DNA of 64,000 nucleotides from an uncultured Actinomycetes bacterium (GTDB lineage: Bacteria > Actinomycetota > Thermoleophilia > Miltoncostaeales > Miltoncostaeaceae). The stretch lies in the NCBI GenBank assembly GCA_903896045.1, contig CAITWD010000001.1:24844-88843 (forward strand). The letters run 5' to 3'. Under the pieces are notes generated by a model. It was given only the letters and a program-made list of their open reading frames with translations, was not told the DNA's origin and ran no database searches. A program made the translations under genes and the position numbers. Positions 1 to 8,211 of the stretch are shown here, in pieces. The stretch's first letter is position 1, and the number at the start of each line of letters is the position of its first letter.

Positions 1-397
1 CAGCGGCGGTAATGGCTGTGGTGTAGCTCGAAAACCGAATATTTGGGCCAATGCCGAATGGATTGTGGATGCGTGCAGCGGGACGATAGGTCGCGAGCAC
101 GGTCTCTTGTGTCGCGATCGCCACCAAAAAACGGGGATCAATTCCCGCTGCCGCACCGCGCTCCACAAAATCAACGCTACTTCCCATCAATGGGCTGCCG
201 CTTGCCGCGAGCACGCGTGTGAGCGCGCCGACGTCAGTGGGGAGCATGCACGTCAATTGAGGCGTACCGATTGGCAGTGGCGTGCTTGCGCGGGCTCGCG
301 ATACGGCAAATGAGCCCGATAGCGCGAGAAGCACGATTCCTGCCGCGATCGAGATCCGGCCTATCCGTGCGGTATCCACCCGGTCAGTTAAGCGCAT
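1..397 (-). CDS. Secreted lysozyme/glucosaminidase-like protein, C-terminus cut by window edge
   Basis: An open minus-strand frame starts at an ATG at 397 and runs off the left edge with 132 codons visible. Residues 10-37 form a signal peptide: basic n-region, hydrophobic core (IAAGIVLLALSG), then an A-x-A-like end. After a linker, residues 72-120 carry GAAAGIDPRFLVAIATQET and HNPFGIG. This pattern is typical of the lysozyme-like/glucosaminidase fold, where E98 would be the catalytic acid and NPF(G) a conserved turn. The product is probably an exported peptidoglycan hydrolase. The family call rests on this motif only because the C-terminal half is missing. It is divergent to the secreted protein that starts near 475. 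Confidence 0.6.
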   Translation of the reverse strand, partial: MRLTDRVDTARIGRISIAAGIVLLALSGSFAVSRARASTPLPIGTPQLTCMLPTDVGALTRVLAASGSPLMGSSVDFVERGAAAGIDPRFLVAIATQETVLATYRPAARIHNPFGIGPNIRFSSYTTAITAA

Positions 398-474
398 CGC
401 GGCGCAACCAGCGTGACAAAACGGTGAAATAACGGACTGTCTATTCGGATAGCACGGCTGATCTTGACCTTTGG

Positions 475-2625
475 GTGGGAAAGATGGTGCGGGCGCACCC
501 CTCCGACACCGGTCGTCCGCGAATCGATGCTACGGTCACATACGTGTTGCATCGATTGATTTCTGGCGCCGCTCACTTGCGACGCGCGCATCCGTGGCGT
601 GCGATGTCCGCAGTCATCCTTGTGATTGTCGCGGCGTGTTTCGCACAGGTCGCGCTCGCGACCGCCCCGACGGGCGGGGGGTGGGATGTGTCGTGGCCGC
701 AGTGCATCGGCACCAGCACTCAGTCTCTTCCGTCTCTTCCGGTGCTTGGGATTGTGGGCATCAACGACGGACGTCCGTTCACCAGTAATCCCTGCCTCGC
801 TGCGCAATTTCAATGGGCGCAGTCGCAGTCGCCAGCGAATGCAGAGTTGTACGTAAATGCCGACGATCCAGGCCCCAAGAGCGCGTATTGGCCTGCCCTC
901 AAGGCGACCGCCGCCGGCAAGTCATGCCCGTCGAGTGGAAGCCGAAATACCGCATCCTGCGCGTTTGTCTATGGATGGAATGCTGCGAAAGATGCAGTCG
1001 TTCGTTTCACGAGCGTCTTCCCGCCAACAACTGCCCCGGCGCCTTCTACGCTGAGGTTTTGGTTGGATGTGGAGGCCGCAAACAGTTGGCAGACCTCGAG
1101 CTCCCTGAACACCGCTTCCATTGATGGCACGGTTGCCTATCTGCAATCGCAACATGCGCTGAGTGTGGGTATCTATGCCAACCGGAGCGATTCGCACGCA
1201 ATCTTCACGGCGACGTCGGTATTCCCGAATGGAACACTCACGTGGCTCGCGACCGGAGCAACGACACTGACTGGCGGTCTGGCGTTTTGTGGATATCCAG
1301 GTTTTGGGGTGTGGAATAACCCAGCATCCCCGCCTGCCACGGTGTCGTCGGGGACGGCAACACTCGTGCAATGGTGGCCGCACAGCCCGCAGCTCGATGC
1401 GGATGCGACCTGTGTTGGCACTGTGACGGGTAACGCAAACATCACCGCGGGCAGGACCGCCAGTGGATTGGCGTTGCACCTCACGCAGCCGGCGACCCAA
1501 GAATTGACCTTTACGATCAGTGGAATCACTGGGTCGCAATTCACAACTGCTGGGCAGCCCACACCGCGATCAACCGCGACCGTCGTTGTCCCCGCGGGCA
1601 GCTCGACGAGTTCGTCGTTTACCTTTACAAGCACCGTTGCGGGGTACCGCGACATTATTGCCACATGCGCCGCCGCGTCGCCGCAGTGCGGCCCAAACGA
1701 AATCGCGACCTATGCCTATGTTGCCCCAGGGCCGGCATATTGTGCACCGCCACCAGCGGTTCCGAGCACCCCGCCTCCACCACCGTGTTTAGGAATCGGT
1801 CTATCGACAACAACAGTCCCGGTGTTTGGGCACCTTGCGGCGAACGTCTATGCATTTGACATATACCGAAATCCGACCGGGGCACCGAGCGTCAGATGGA
1901 GCGTGAATGCTCCACTGATCGCATCGGTACCGCCCGGCCCGGCTACGGCTGAGTCTGTGACCGGACAGGCGGTAGGCACGACCACGCTGATCGTCGCCGC
2001 GCCAGGCTATGGCGTCGCCACGTCAACGATCAATGTGGTGGCACCGGTTGGTCGGGGTGCTGGACTCATCCAAGGGGGAGGGGGTCGAGTGGCCGGGCTG
2101 CCGTCAACGGCGATGACCACTCGAGTATGGGCCCCAGTAGCGGTTCAGCCCCGTGCATTCTCATTGCATTCGAGTAACCGCACTGGTCGCTTTTCTCTGT
2201 CGCCAAACGGGCCCTGGAGTTCCACCTTGCTCGTCAGCATTCCTGTGGGGCAAGTGGTCAGTACGCCGTGGTATTCCCGCGAGCGGGTTGCCGGAACGAC
2301 AGTGCTGACCGCCGTGTCGGGATCAACCACGATCACGCGATCAGTGGGCGTCGTCCCTGCTGCGCCGGTGCGGTTAGTGATCCTTCCTCGTCCATTGCGT
2401 ATGACGACTGCACATCCCGAGCGACTTCAGGCGTTTCTCCGGGATCCTTTTGGAAATCTGACTCGCGCCGTCGCAGTGTGGACGAAACCGGTTGGCGGAA
2501 GAATCCGGCTTCAGAGGTTGCGTGCATGGAATCCATTGGTGATCGGGGCGCATCGAGGGGTGACCCGAATCACTGCCAGGTTGCATGCGTTCACCGCATC
2601 CGGAGTCGTTATCGTGACGTCATAA
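475..2625 (+). CDS. Secreted glycoside-hydrolase-like protein with Ig-like C-terminal region
   Basis: The frame opens at a GTG at 475 (716 residues). An in-frame ATG at 604 begins right at the hydrophobic stretch SAVILVIVAACFAQVALA, and basic residues just upstream (RRAHPWRA) favour a start before 604. The mature protein begins with GGGWDVSWPQC, and WLDVE lies at about 196-200. With YVNADDPG and VGIYANRS, this matches the layout of GH25/DUF1906-like TIM barrels found in actinobacterial exported proteins (inferred; roughly residues 68-315). A Pro-rich linker near 425-445 separates beta-rich, Ig-like segments rich in Ser, Thr, Val and Gly. It probably acts at the cell surface; substrate unknown. 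Confidence 0.6.
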   Translation: MGKMVRAHPSDTGRPRIDATVTYVLHRLISGAAHLRRAHPWRAMSAVILVIVAACFAQVALATAPTGGGWDVSWPQCIGTSTQSLPSLPVLGIVGINDGRPFTSNPCLAAQFQWAQSQSPANAELYVNADDPGPKSAYWPALKATAAGKSCPSSGSRNTASCAFVYGWNAAKDAVVRFTSVFPPTTAPAPSTLRFWLDVEAANSWQTSSSLNTASIDGTVAYLQSQHALSVGIYANRSDSHAIFTATSVFPNGTLTWLATGATTLTGGLAFCGYPGFGVWNNPASPPATVSSGTATLVQWWPHSPQLDADATCVGTVTGNANITAGRTASGLALHLTQPATQELTFTISGITGSQFTTAGQPTPRSTATVVVPAGSSTSSSFTFTSTVAGYRDIIATCAAASPQCGPNEIATYAYVAPGPAYCAPPPAVPSTPPPPPCLGIGLSTTTVPVFGHLAANVYAFDIYRNPTGAPSVRWSVNAPLIASVPPGPATAESVTGQAVGTTTLIVAAPGYGVATSTINVVAPVGRGAGLIQGGGGRVAGLPSTAMTTRVWAPVAVQPRAFSLHSSNRTGRFSLSPNGPWSSTLLVSIPVGQVVSTPWYSRERVAGTTVLTAVSGSTTITRSVGVVPAAPVRLVILPRPLRMTTAHPERLQAFLRDPFGNLTRAVAVWTKPVGGRIRLQRLRAWNPLVIGAHRGVTRITARLHAFTASGVVIVTS

Positions 2626-2688
2626 TCTGACTGGGCTCCGTAGTGGTGCCCACTCGGAATCGAGAACGAGCCGCCGGAGGCGCTGCCT

Positions 2689-3396
2689 GTGACCCGAATC
2701 ACCATTTCCACTCGTGACGGTCAGATGGAGGCCTACACCGCTGTACCTGCGACCTCTCCGATGGCGGCCATCATCGTGCTGCAAGAGGCGTTTGGCGTGA
2801 CGCGGTATATCGAATCCGTCGCGGATCGTCTTGCTCGTGAAGGCTATTTTGCGATCGCGCCCGCATTGTTTCACCGCAGCGGATCACCCGTACTCGACTA
2901 CACAGATATTGCTGCGGTGCGTCCACATATGCAGGCGATGACCGGCGAGGGGATTCGAATGGACCTCGATGCGGTGATGGCGGAACTTGCACACCGGGGT
3001 TTTGAGCGCTCACGCATCGGTGCTATCGGTTTTTGTATGGGCGGATCACTCGCGCTCTATGTGGCGACCTATTGTGCGATTGGTGCAAGCGTCGGATTTT
3101 ACGGCGGCGGGGTCACCGAAGGGCGCCTTGGGCTCCCCTCATTGCGCGAGCTCGCGGAGGATCTCCAGGTGCCGTGGCTTGGTTTGTATGGCGATCTCGA
3201 TCACGGGATACCTGTTGACGATGTTGAGCAATTGCGGGCCGTGCTCGATCGGGTTGATGTCCCCACGAAGATTGTCCGGTATCCCGATGCGGGCCATGGA
3301 TTTCATTGCCATGATCGTCCGAAGGCCTTTCACCAACAATCCGCATCCGCTGGCTGGGCGGTCGCACTCGAGTGGTTCACTCGCTACCTAGCGTGA
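2689..3396 (+). CDS. Dienelactone hydrolase family protein
   Basis: This is a 235-residue alpha/beta hydrolase. The GTG start is preceded by a GGAGG-type ribosome site. The family's key residues are visible: E33 in LQEAFG, nucleophile C116 in GFCMGG, D171 in LYGDLD and H203 in AGHGFH. The Cys nucleophile separates dienelactone hydrolases from Ser hydrolases. Characterised members open dienelactones in chlorocatechol breakdown, but most genomic homologues are general cytosolic ester or lactone hydrolases. No catechol genes lie nearby, so the substrate is unknown. It follows the secreted GH-like gene by 63 nt on the same strand. Confidence 0.85.
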   Translation: MTRITISTRDGQMEAYTAVPATSPMAAIIVLQEAFGVTRYIESVADRLAREGYFAIAPALFHRSGSPVLDYTDIAAVRPHMQAMTGEGIRMDLDAVMAELAHRGFERSRIGAIGFCMGGSLALYVATYCAIGASVGFYGGGVTEGRLGLPSLRELAEDLQVPWLGLYGDLDHGIPVDDVEQLRAVLDRVDVPTKIVRYPDAGHGFHCHDRPKAFHQQSASAGWAVALEWFTRYLA

Positions 3397-3400
3397 GTGC

Positions 3401-4081
3401 CTAGGGGCCAGGAGTGGAGGCGGTTTCGGGTTGATGGGATTCCGCATACCTCCGCATGACATCAATTGCGTATGAGATGTCGCGATCGGTAAATGTGTAG
3501 GCCTGCATGTTGCCGATTTTTGTGATCGGCCCGTCGATGGGGTCATCTCCATTTGCCGCGTTCGCGAGAAATCGAATCGGTATGTCATGGAGTACGGCAA
3601 CAACATTGCGTGCGTCGAGTTGCAACAGGACCTCAGCACCCTCGGTGTAGCGGATGAGCGCATCGACACGACTCTCGCCACCAGATGGTGGTCGTTCGGT
3701 CAATGGACGATGCGCCCGCCAGGCGCGGTAGTCGGCGAGTGGTCCACCTTCAAAGATTCCAAGCTGCACATCGCCAAATTCAGGCATGACACGACGTGGG
3801 ACATCGGTACCCGCCAGCAGAATGTCGAGAGATTCGGCCGTGCGGACAAATGGCGTATGAATAGCCAGGTCAAAGTGTTCACCGTGAACTCGGGCGCGGC
3901 AATCAACGCACTGCTGGAGACCAAGATCGTCGAGGTGCACGGGGATTGAGGGGTCACCATTGAGCCGGTGGTCGGCGTTATAGGTGGTCCGGCCATGGCG
4001 AATCAACGTGAAACGCGCGTTGTGCAGTGGAAGTCCCATCCTCGTGGTCGTCACATTATGACCCTGTGCTCGGCGGATCAC
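3401..4081 (-). CDS. Histidine phosphatase family protein (phosphoglycerate-mutase-like)
   Basis: This 226-residue protein carries the phosphohistidine signature LIRHGRT at residues 26-32. Other conserved parts are R80 (TPFVRTAES), an acidic proton donor near residue 111 (LGIFEG) and the second His at 165 (VLHDIP). These enzymes form a phospho-His intermediate and act on sugar phosphates, nucleotides or phosphoproteins. The sequence does not specify which. The GTG start overlaps the stop of the upstream gene as GTGA (4078-4081), so translation is probably coupled to the 145-residue protein and the tyrosine phosphatase before it. An ATG at codon 15 is an alternative start. Confidence 0.82.
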   Translation of the reverse strand: MIRRAQGHNVTTTRMGLPLHNARFTLIRHGRTTYNADHRLNGDPSIPVHLDDLGLQQCVDCRARVHGEHFDLAIHTPFVRTAESLDILLAGTDVPRRVMPEFGDVQLGIFEGGPLADYRAWRAHRPLTERPPSGGESRVDALIRYTEGAEVLLQLDARNVVAVLHDIPIRFLANAANGDDPIDGPITKIGNMQAYTFTDRDISYAIDVMRRYAESHQPETASTPGP

Positions 4082-4515
4082 CTCATCTCGGTTCCGTCGT
4101 CACCGCCACGCGCAATGTTGTCTGCGATGCGGGCATTTGCGAGTTGAATTGCGCCGCGGATGCGTGCGGCGACTGTTGCAATCTCATCGCGCGGGAGCCG
4201 GATCAGCGCCCGTTCAAGATCACCGAGCGCGTCCTGGGCGGAGGGTGCGGCATCTCCAAGCGCGGCGCGCGCCAACCCATCCTCGATGAGTACGGGAACG
4301 CCCATCATTCCCAGCGTCGGCGCGTCGGGGCCGTTGGCGTCGTTGAGGGAGTACATAATCGCCTCGAGTGCATGGCGAGCGAGTGTGGCATCGTCAGGTG
4401 TCAATCGGACAAAAAAGAAGAATCCTGCGATGGCACGATCGATGTCCTCATCGAGGAGCGTGTCGTCCTCTTCGGGGTCGGGCGGAAATTGGTCGTCGAT
4501 CATGTTGTCTGCCAT
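4078..4515 (-). CDS. Conserved hypothetical protein between two phosphatase genes
   Basis: A 145-residue protein that I do not recognise. The N-terminus is acidic (DPEEDDTLLDEDID), followed by predicted helices with regular Leu/Ala spacing and no signal peptide or membrane segment. Its start lies 16 nt inside the 3' end of the low-molecular-weight phosphatase gene, and its stop overlaps the histidine phosphatase start by 4 nt. This makes it the middle gene of a tight three-gene operon. That packing is the main evidence that it is a real gene. It may be a small cytosolic partner of one of the phosphatases (inference). Confidence 0.6.
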   Translation of the reverse strand: MADNMIDDQFPPDPEEDDTLLDEDIDRAIAGFFFFVRLTPDDATLARHALEAIMYSLNDANGPDAPTLGMMGVPVLIEDGLARAALGDAAPSAQDALGDLERALIRLPRDEIATVAARIRGAIQLANARIADNIARGGDDGTEMR

Positions 4516-5018
4516 GGGCTCAGACCGTCGCTGGTAATGCGCGCAAGCAGACCCTCGCTCGCCGCGGTCAACAAATCAAAGACCTCTCGAAAGTCGCCCT
4601 GGTCTCCGTAGTACGGGTCGGGTACTTCACTTCCCGGCACAGAGCGTGGATCGAAGTCGCGGATGAGGTGGATCTTTGCGAGGTCCGCTTGGGTCGTGGC
4701 ACGCGCAATGAGATGCGATTGGTTGTCGGTATCCATCGCCAGCACGAGATCCGCGCGCACAAAGTCTGCGCTCGTGAATTGGCGGGCGCGATGACGCAAC
4801 TCGATGTGATGGGCAAAGAGCTCAGCTTTGGTCCGCGGGTCCGCAGGGCGCCCGATATGCCATCCGGCAGTACCAGCGCTTGTGACCTCCATCGGGATGC
4901 CCCGCGCATCGGCGAGATGCTGAAGGATGGCCTCAGCCATCGGTGACCGGCAGATATTTCCCAGGCACACGCAGCACACCGCAAGTGGTCGAATCAATGG
5001 TGAAGAGTTGGCGGTCAT
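4500..5018 (-). CDS. Low-molecular-weight protein-tyrosine phosphatase
   Basis: The 172-residue product has the CX5R phosphate loop CLGNICRS, with nucleophile C18 and R24, and the general acid D134 in DPYYG. Both are hallmarks of the LMW-PTP/arsenate-reductase fold. Bacterial members dephosphorylate tyrosine on proteins, often in capsule or cell-surface regulation. A stand-alone arsenate reductase is less likely because the DPYY loop is intact. It is the first gene of a minus-strand operon with the 145-residue protein and the histidine phosphatase. The start is an ATG with no clear Shine-Dalgarno sequence. Confidence 0.85.
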   Translation of the reverse strand: MTANSSPLIRPLAVCCVCLGNICRSPMAEAILQHLADARGIPMEVTSAGTAGWHIGRPADPRTKAELFAHHIELRHRARQFTSADFVRADLVLAMDTDNQSHLIARATTQADLAKIHLIRDFDPRSVPGSEVPDPYYGDQGDFREVFDLLTAASEGLLARITSDGLSPWQTT

Positions 5019-5139
5019 CGTTCCCTTCTGCGCTCACGGGGCCAACCTCTGTATCCCACGACCGCTACAGCGTAACCGCTTGGGGACATTCGCGATTGCC
5101 AGGTGCCGCCACGCGATGTTCTGGCAACAACCGAGTCGC

Positions 5140-5145
5140 TAATGT
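5140..5145 (+). promoter_or_regulatory. Candidate -10 box for a leaderless LOG-family gene
   Basis: TAATGT ends 6 nt before the ATG at 5152, a distance that would place the transcript start at or next to the start codon. AGG at 5148-5150 could also serve as a weak ribosome site. Confidence 0.35.
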
Positions 5146-5151
5146 GCAGGT

Positions 5152-5712
5152 ATGTCGCCTCCTCGCACCATTGCCGTGTATTGCGGGGCCAACGACGGCC
5201 GCAATCCGGCGTATCGCACCGCTGCCCACGAGCTCGGGCGGCACCTCGCTGCCCGGGGAATTCGCCTGGTGTACGGGGGCGGGGCAACGGGTTTGATGGG
5301 AGTCGTTGCCGACGCGGTGTTGGGGGCCGGGGGCGAGGTGACCGGGGTGATCCCTGCGTTTATGCAGGACAAGGAATACATCCACACGGGGCTTGATGAG
5401 TTGCACGTGCGCGCGTCGATGCACGAGCGCAAGGCGACAATGTTGGATCTTGCCGACGCGGTGATTGCGCTCCCCGGTGGAATCGGCACCTTGGATGAAC
5501 TCATCGAGGCGATGGCATGGACGCAGTTAGGGATTCACGGTATTTCATGTGGGCTTCTTGATGCAGATGGGTTTTGGGACCCCTTTGTGCAGATGCTCGA
5601 CCATTGCGTCAATGAGGGATTTGTCACCGCCGCGACCCGCGACTCCGTGATTCGGTCGTCGGATCCTGCATGGCTGGTTGATGCGGTTATCGGGACACAT
5701 CTGCCTTCATAG
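5152..5712 (+). CDS. LOG-family cytokinin riboside 5'-monophosphate phosphoribohydrolase
   Basis: The 186-residue Rossmann-fold protein belongs to the TIGR00730/LOG family. It has the two diagnostic motifs: SMHERK (residues 89-94) and PGGIGTLDE (108-116), which form the nucleotide-monophosphate site, plus an N-terminal VYCGA strand. Family members hydrolyse the N-glycosidic bond of AMP-type or cytokinin ribotides to release the base and ribose 5-phosphate. In bacteria they are often called lysine decarboxylases in error. It is transcribed away from the phosphatase operon. Confidence 0.88.
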   Translation: MSPPRTIAVYCGANDGRNPAYRTAAHELGRHLAARGIRLVYGGGATGLMGVVADAVLGAGGEVTGVIPAFMQDKEYIHTGLDELHVRASMHERKATMLDLADAVIALPGGIGTLDELIEAMAWTQLGIHGISCGLLDADGFWDPFVQMLDHCVNEGFVTAATRDSVIRSSDPAWLVDAVIGTHLPS

Positions 5713-5770
5713 GCCCCGCGGGTCCGCGTACAAACGTTTCCCGGGCAACAAGTACGACGCGCAGACACAC

Positions 5771-5790
5771 GTAATCGGGCGCCCGATTAC
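5771..5790. terminator. Perfect 20-bp palindrome after the LOG gene
   Basis: GTAATCGGGC is followed immediately by its exact reverse complement. As RNA this gives an 8-bp stem with a GCGC loop, followed by TTAAGT. It lies 58 nt past the LOG stop and 141 nt before the preferred SpoIID start. It may be a terminator or a protein-binding operator. No long T-run follows, so an operator is a real alternative. Confidence 0.4.
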
Positions 5791-5931
5791 TTAAGTCCCC
5801 GGACGTTGGCGCCGAAAGAGAGTGTGGCGGCAACCTCTTGGTGGCCGCTGGCGGAACCAGCACGAGTGATCGGATTCTCGGTCCCGGTGAGGTGTTTTGC
5901 CACGATCAATTCTCATTCGGACGTACTGCAG

Positions 5932-7593
5932 ATGCCTTTCGGACACCACCTTTCAGCTCGCCCCACAACCACATCGCCTGTCGGTACACAGCAGCGGCGT
6001 CGACATGCCGTTGTGCGTCGCGCGGTCGTGAGTGCGGTCGCAGCCACCGCGTTGGTCTGTGGTGTCGCCGCTCAAGCCGGTGCGCAGACAAGCGCGACTC
6101 CGGTGACCTTCACATTTTATGGGCGCGGGAATGGTCATGGAATCGGGATGTCGCAATGGGGCGCCGAGGGTGCCGCGCTCCAGGGGCTGAGCGCTGCGCA
6201 AATCATGGCGTTCTATTTCCCCGGCACGACGCTGTCGGTCGTCCCGACGACAACGATTCGTGTGCAGTTGGCCGGCTATGCCGCACAATTTGGTATCGGA
6301 GTTTCCGGTACGGGCCATTTGCTTGATGTCGCAACGGGTGCACAGTTTGCGCTGAGTTCAGGTGTGAATTACACCGTGCGTCCGAGTGGCACTGGAGCTG
6401 TTGTGACGAATCCCGCCGGAACAGTGATCGACCGTTCAACGGGCCCTGTGGAGGTTGTCCCAACTGGAACAGGGCTTGCCGAATTCAACGGTGCCCCGTA
6501 TCGGGGGCTGCTGACTGTCTCTGAGAGCGGCGGAACCATCAGTGCAATCAACAGCGTCGCGCTTGAGTCGTACCTGCGCGGTGTCGTTCCGTCGGAGATG
6601 CCATCGAGCTGGGTACCCGCGGCGCTCCAGGCGCAAGCAATTGCCGCCCGTAGCTACGCGCTCCGAAGCGTGCACCCGTCGGCGTCATTCGATGTGTATT
6701 CAGATACTCGGAGCCAGGAATATTTGGGTGTCAACGCCGAGGCAGCAAGCACCGACGCCGCAGTGAGCGCGACCAATTCAGAAGCAGTGACCTACAACGG
6801 GGCTGTGGTTGAGACCTTCTTTGCTGCCAGTGACGGCGGCCAGACCGAAAACATTGCCAACGTCTGGGGCGGAACACCGCAGCCCTACTATGTCTCTGTG
6901 GTTGATCCGTATGACGCGATTGCACCGTCACACCTGTGGAGGTCCCCACCGCAATTTACGGGCGCCCAGTTGGGCAGCCTGCTCGGCACCGGTGGAGTCG
7001 TGACCAGCGTGAACGTGGTCAAGCGAGGAGTGTCACCGCGTGTCATGTTGGCCGATGTGACCTTGCAATCAGGAGCGGTTATCCCGATGACGGGATCGGA
7101 CATTGAGGCCTGCCTCGGCCTGTCGAGCACATGGTTCTGGGTCGGTCAAAGCAATCTTCCTCTGCCCACCGAGCCGGCGGGCGGGGCTCCAGCGACACCA
7201 ACCGCGAAGGTTGTTGTGCACCCCATCCTTGGTAGCTACATGCTCCTCGTCGCGAAGTCGTCGAATCGGGCATGGGCAAATCGCCTTGCACAACGAGTGC
7301 GTCGAATCGCCCCCGGAACTCAAGTGATTTCGCGCCGTGTCAACTGGCGTCGGGTGTATCTGGTGGTTGCATTGCGCACCAACAGCCGTGGCTCAGCGAC
7401 GAATGGGCAGACGACATTGCGTAAGTGGGGCTGGCGGACCACCGTAATCCGCGCCTTGCGTTCGGATCCTGCACCGCGCCCTTCATCGATCGAGACGGTT
7501 GCAGTGTTCGTGGCGCCTCCCGCGGTTGTTCCCGCATCGCTTTTGCCAGGAACTCCGTCTGTGGCAAGTGGTGCGGCACCGCCACCCAAGTGA
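5932..7593 (+). CDS. Exported SpoIID/LytB domain protein
   Basis: From the ATG at 5932 the product is 553 residues. The frame is open upstream to 5806, but the 5932 start puts a normal signal peptide at residues 22-50 (RRRHAVVRR, then a hydrophobic stretch ending AAQAGAQ). The SpoIID signature follows: GHGIGMSQWGA at 68-78, then LESYLRGVVPSEMPSSW, AIAARSYALR and GGQTENIANVW. SpoIID is a lytic transglycosylase that cuts denuded glycan strands, and LytB-type relatives occur widely in non-sporulating bacteria. A C-terminal segment with two VISRRV/RVYLVVAL-type strands resembles a SPOR-like repeat (tentative). It is probably anchored in or secreted to the wall. Confidence 0.85.
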   Translation: MPFGHHLSARPTTTSPVGTQQRRRHAVVRRAVVSAVAATALVCGVAAQAGAQTSATPVTFTFYGRGNGHGIGMSQWGAEGAALQGLSAAQIMAFYFPGTTLSVVPTTTIRVQLAGYAAQFGIGVSGTGHLLDVATGAQFALSSGVNYTVRPSGTGAVVTNPAGTVIDRSTGPVEVVPTGTGLAEFNGAPYRGLLTVSESGGTISAINSVALESYLRGVVPSEMPSSWVPAALQAQAIAARSYALRSVHPSASFDVYSDTRSQEYLGVNAEAASTDAAVSATNSEAVTYNGAVVETFFAASDGGQTENIANVWGGTPQPYYVSVVDPYDAIAPSHLWRSPPQFTGAQLGSLLGTGGVVTSVNVVKRGVSPRVMLADVTLQSGAVIPMTGSDIEACLGLSSTWFWVGQSNLPLPTEPAGGAPATPTAKVVVHPILGSYMLLVAKSSNRAWANRLAQRVRRIAPGTQVISRRVNWRRVYLVVALRTNSRGSATNGQTTLRKWGWRTTVIRALRSDPAPRPSSIETVAVFVAPPAVVPASLLPGTPSVASGAAPPPK

Positions 7594-7619
7594 GTGGCGG
7601 GATTGCGCAGGGGTGGTGA

Positions 7620-8051
7620 CTACGCCCGCAGTTGGTCTGCGGGCAACGCCTCTGGCGCGGGAATGTCCTGCGGGGCATAGACGGTGGTGTCGGTCCAATC
7701 GACAAATGCCTGACCATCACGACCGTCGTGTTCGACAGCGCCACCGAGGGCAAGAAGCACCAATCGGCCCGGACCGAGGTTGACGAGTTGTCGTCGTACC
7801 TCTGGGGCGACTCGGGCGAGGCGCCCCTGGGGAAGATCGACGGGATCTCCGTCAACGATGAGTGTCAAGATGCCTTCGAGTACAAGGAAGACTTCTTCTT
7901 GGCGTTCATGTGCATGGATGCGTCCCCGCTCACCGGGGTGCAACACCATCTGATTCATTCCAAATGTCGAGACTCCGAGTTCGCGACGCAGTGGCACGAA
8001 GCGCTCTGTGGGGTTCTCGACAAGGTCCGTGTAACTCACTCCTGTTTCCAT
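7620..8051 (-). CDS. Cupin-domain protein
   Basis: The 143-residue product from the ATG at 8051 is a single small cupin. Motif 1 contains H46 and H48 (RIHAHERQEEVF) with a Glu at 52/53, and a PEVRRQLVNLG strand follows. These residues usually bind one Fe, Mn or Ni ion. The lone domain could be a dioxygenase, an isomerase or a sensor; nothing here decides. The frame stays open upstream to 8216, but codons before the ATG lack cupin character, and a TAGACT box lies just ahead of it. Confidence 0.75.
   Translation of the reverse strand: METGVSYTDLVENPTERFVPLRRELGVSTFGMNQMVLHPGERGRIHAHERQEEVFLVLEGILTLIVDGDPVDLPQGRLARVAPEVRRQLVNLGPGRLVLLALGGAVEHDGRDGQAFVDWTDTTVYAPQDIPAPEALPADQLRA
7624..7644. terminator. 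Hairpin between converging SpoIID and cupin genes
   Basis: GCCCGCAG and CTGCGGGC form a perfect 8-bp stem around the loop TTGGT. The hairpin sits within the last codons of the minus-strand cupin gene, 30 nt beyond the SpoIID stop. It could end plus-strand transcription; no T-run follows. Confidence 0.4.
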
Positions 8052-8058
8052 GCAGATG

Positions 8059-8064
8059 AGTCTA
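8059..8064 (-). promoter_or_regulatory. Candidate -10 box of the cupin gene
   Basis: On the minus strand TAGACT ends 7 nt before the ATG at 8051 with no Shine-Dalgarno between them, consistent with a leaderless transcript. Confidence 0.4.
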
Positions 8065-8145
8065 TCGAACCTCTGTGATGCTGCCGGTGTGACGACCGCC
8101 GCGCGGGTCGGACCGCGTGCCTTGCATACTGCCGCGGTTGGGCAA

Positions 8146-8158
8146 ATACGTTTCGTAT
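8146..8158. promoter_or_regulatory. Inverted repeat upstream of the metY promoter
   Basis: ATACG-TTT-CGTAT is a perfect 5+5 inverted repeat lying about 20 nt upstream of the candidate -35 of metY. It is operator-like in size and place. No regulator can be assigned. Confidence 0.3.
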
Positions 8159-8179
8159 GTCCCGATTTCGCGGCGCATA

Positions 8180-8208
8180 TTGACATCACCGATTGCGCGC
8201 AATAGTCT
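8180..8208 (+). promoter_or_regulatory. Candidate promoter of metY-metX-metW
   Basis: A perfect TTGACA (8180-8185) is followed after exactly 17 nt by TAGTCT (8203-8208). A 12-bp palindrome, ATTGCGCGCAAT (8192-8203), fills the spacer, so a repressor bound there could block RNA polymerase. The predicted start near 8215 leaves a leader of about 175 nt before metY. Confidence 0.45.
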
Positions 8209-8211
8209 TTA

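Noticed and set aside
5806..5931. N-terminal extension of the SpoIID protein
   Set aside because: The extra 42 codons would precede the signal peptide and include low-complexity sequence; the ATG at 5932 gives a normal export signal.
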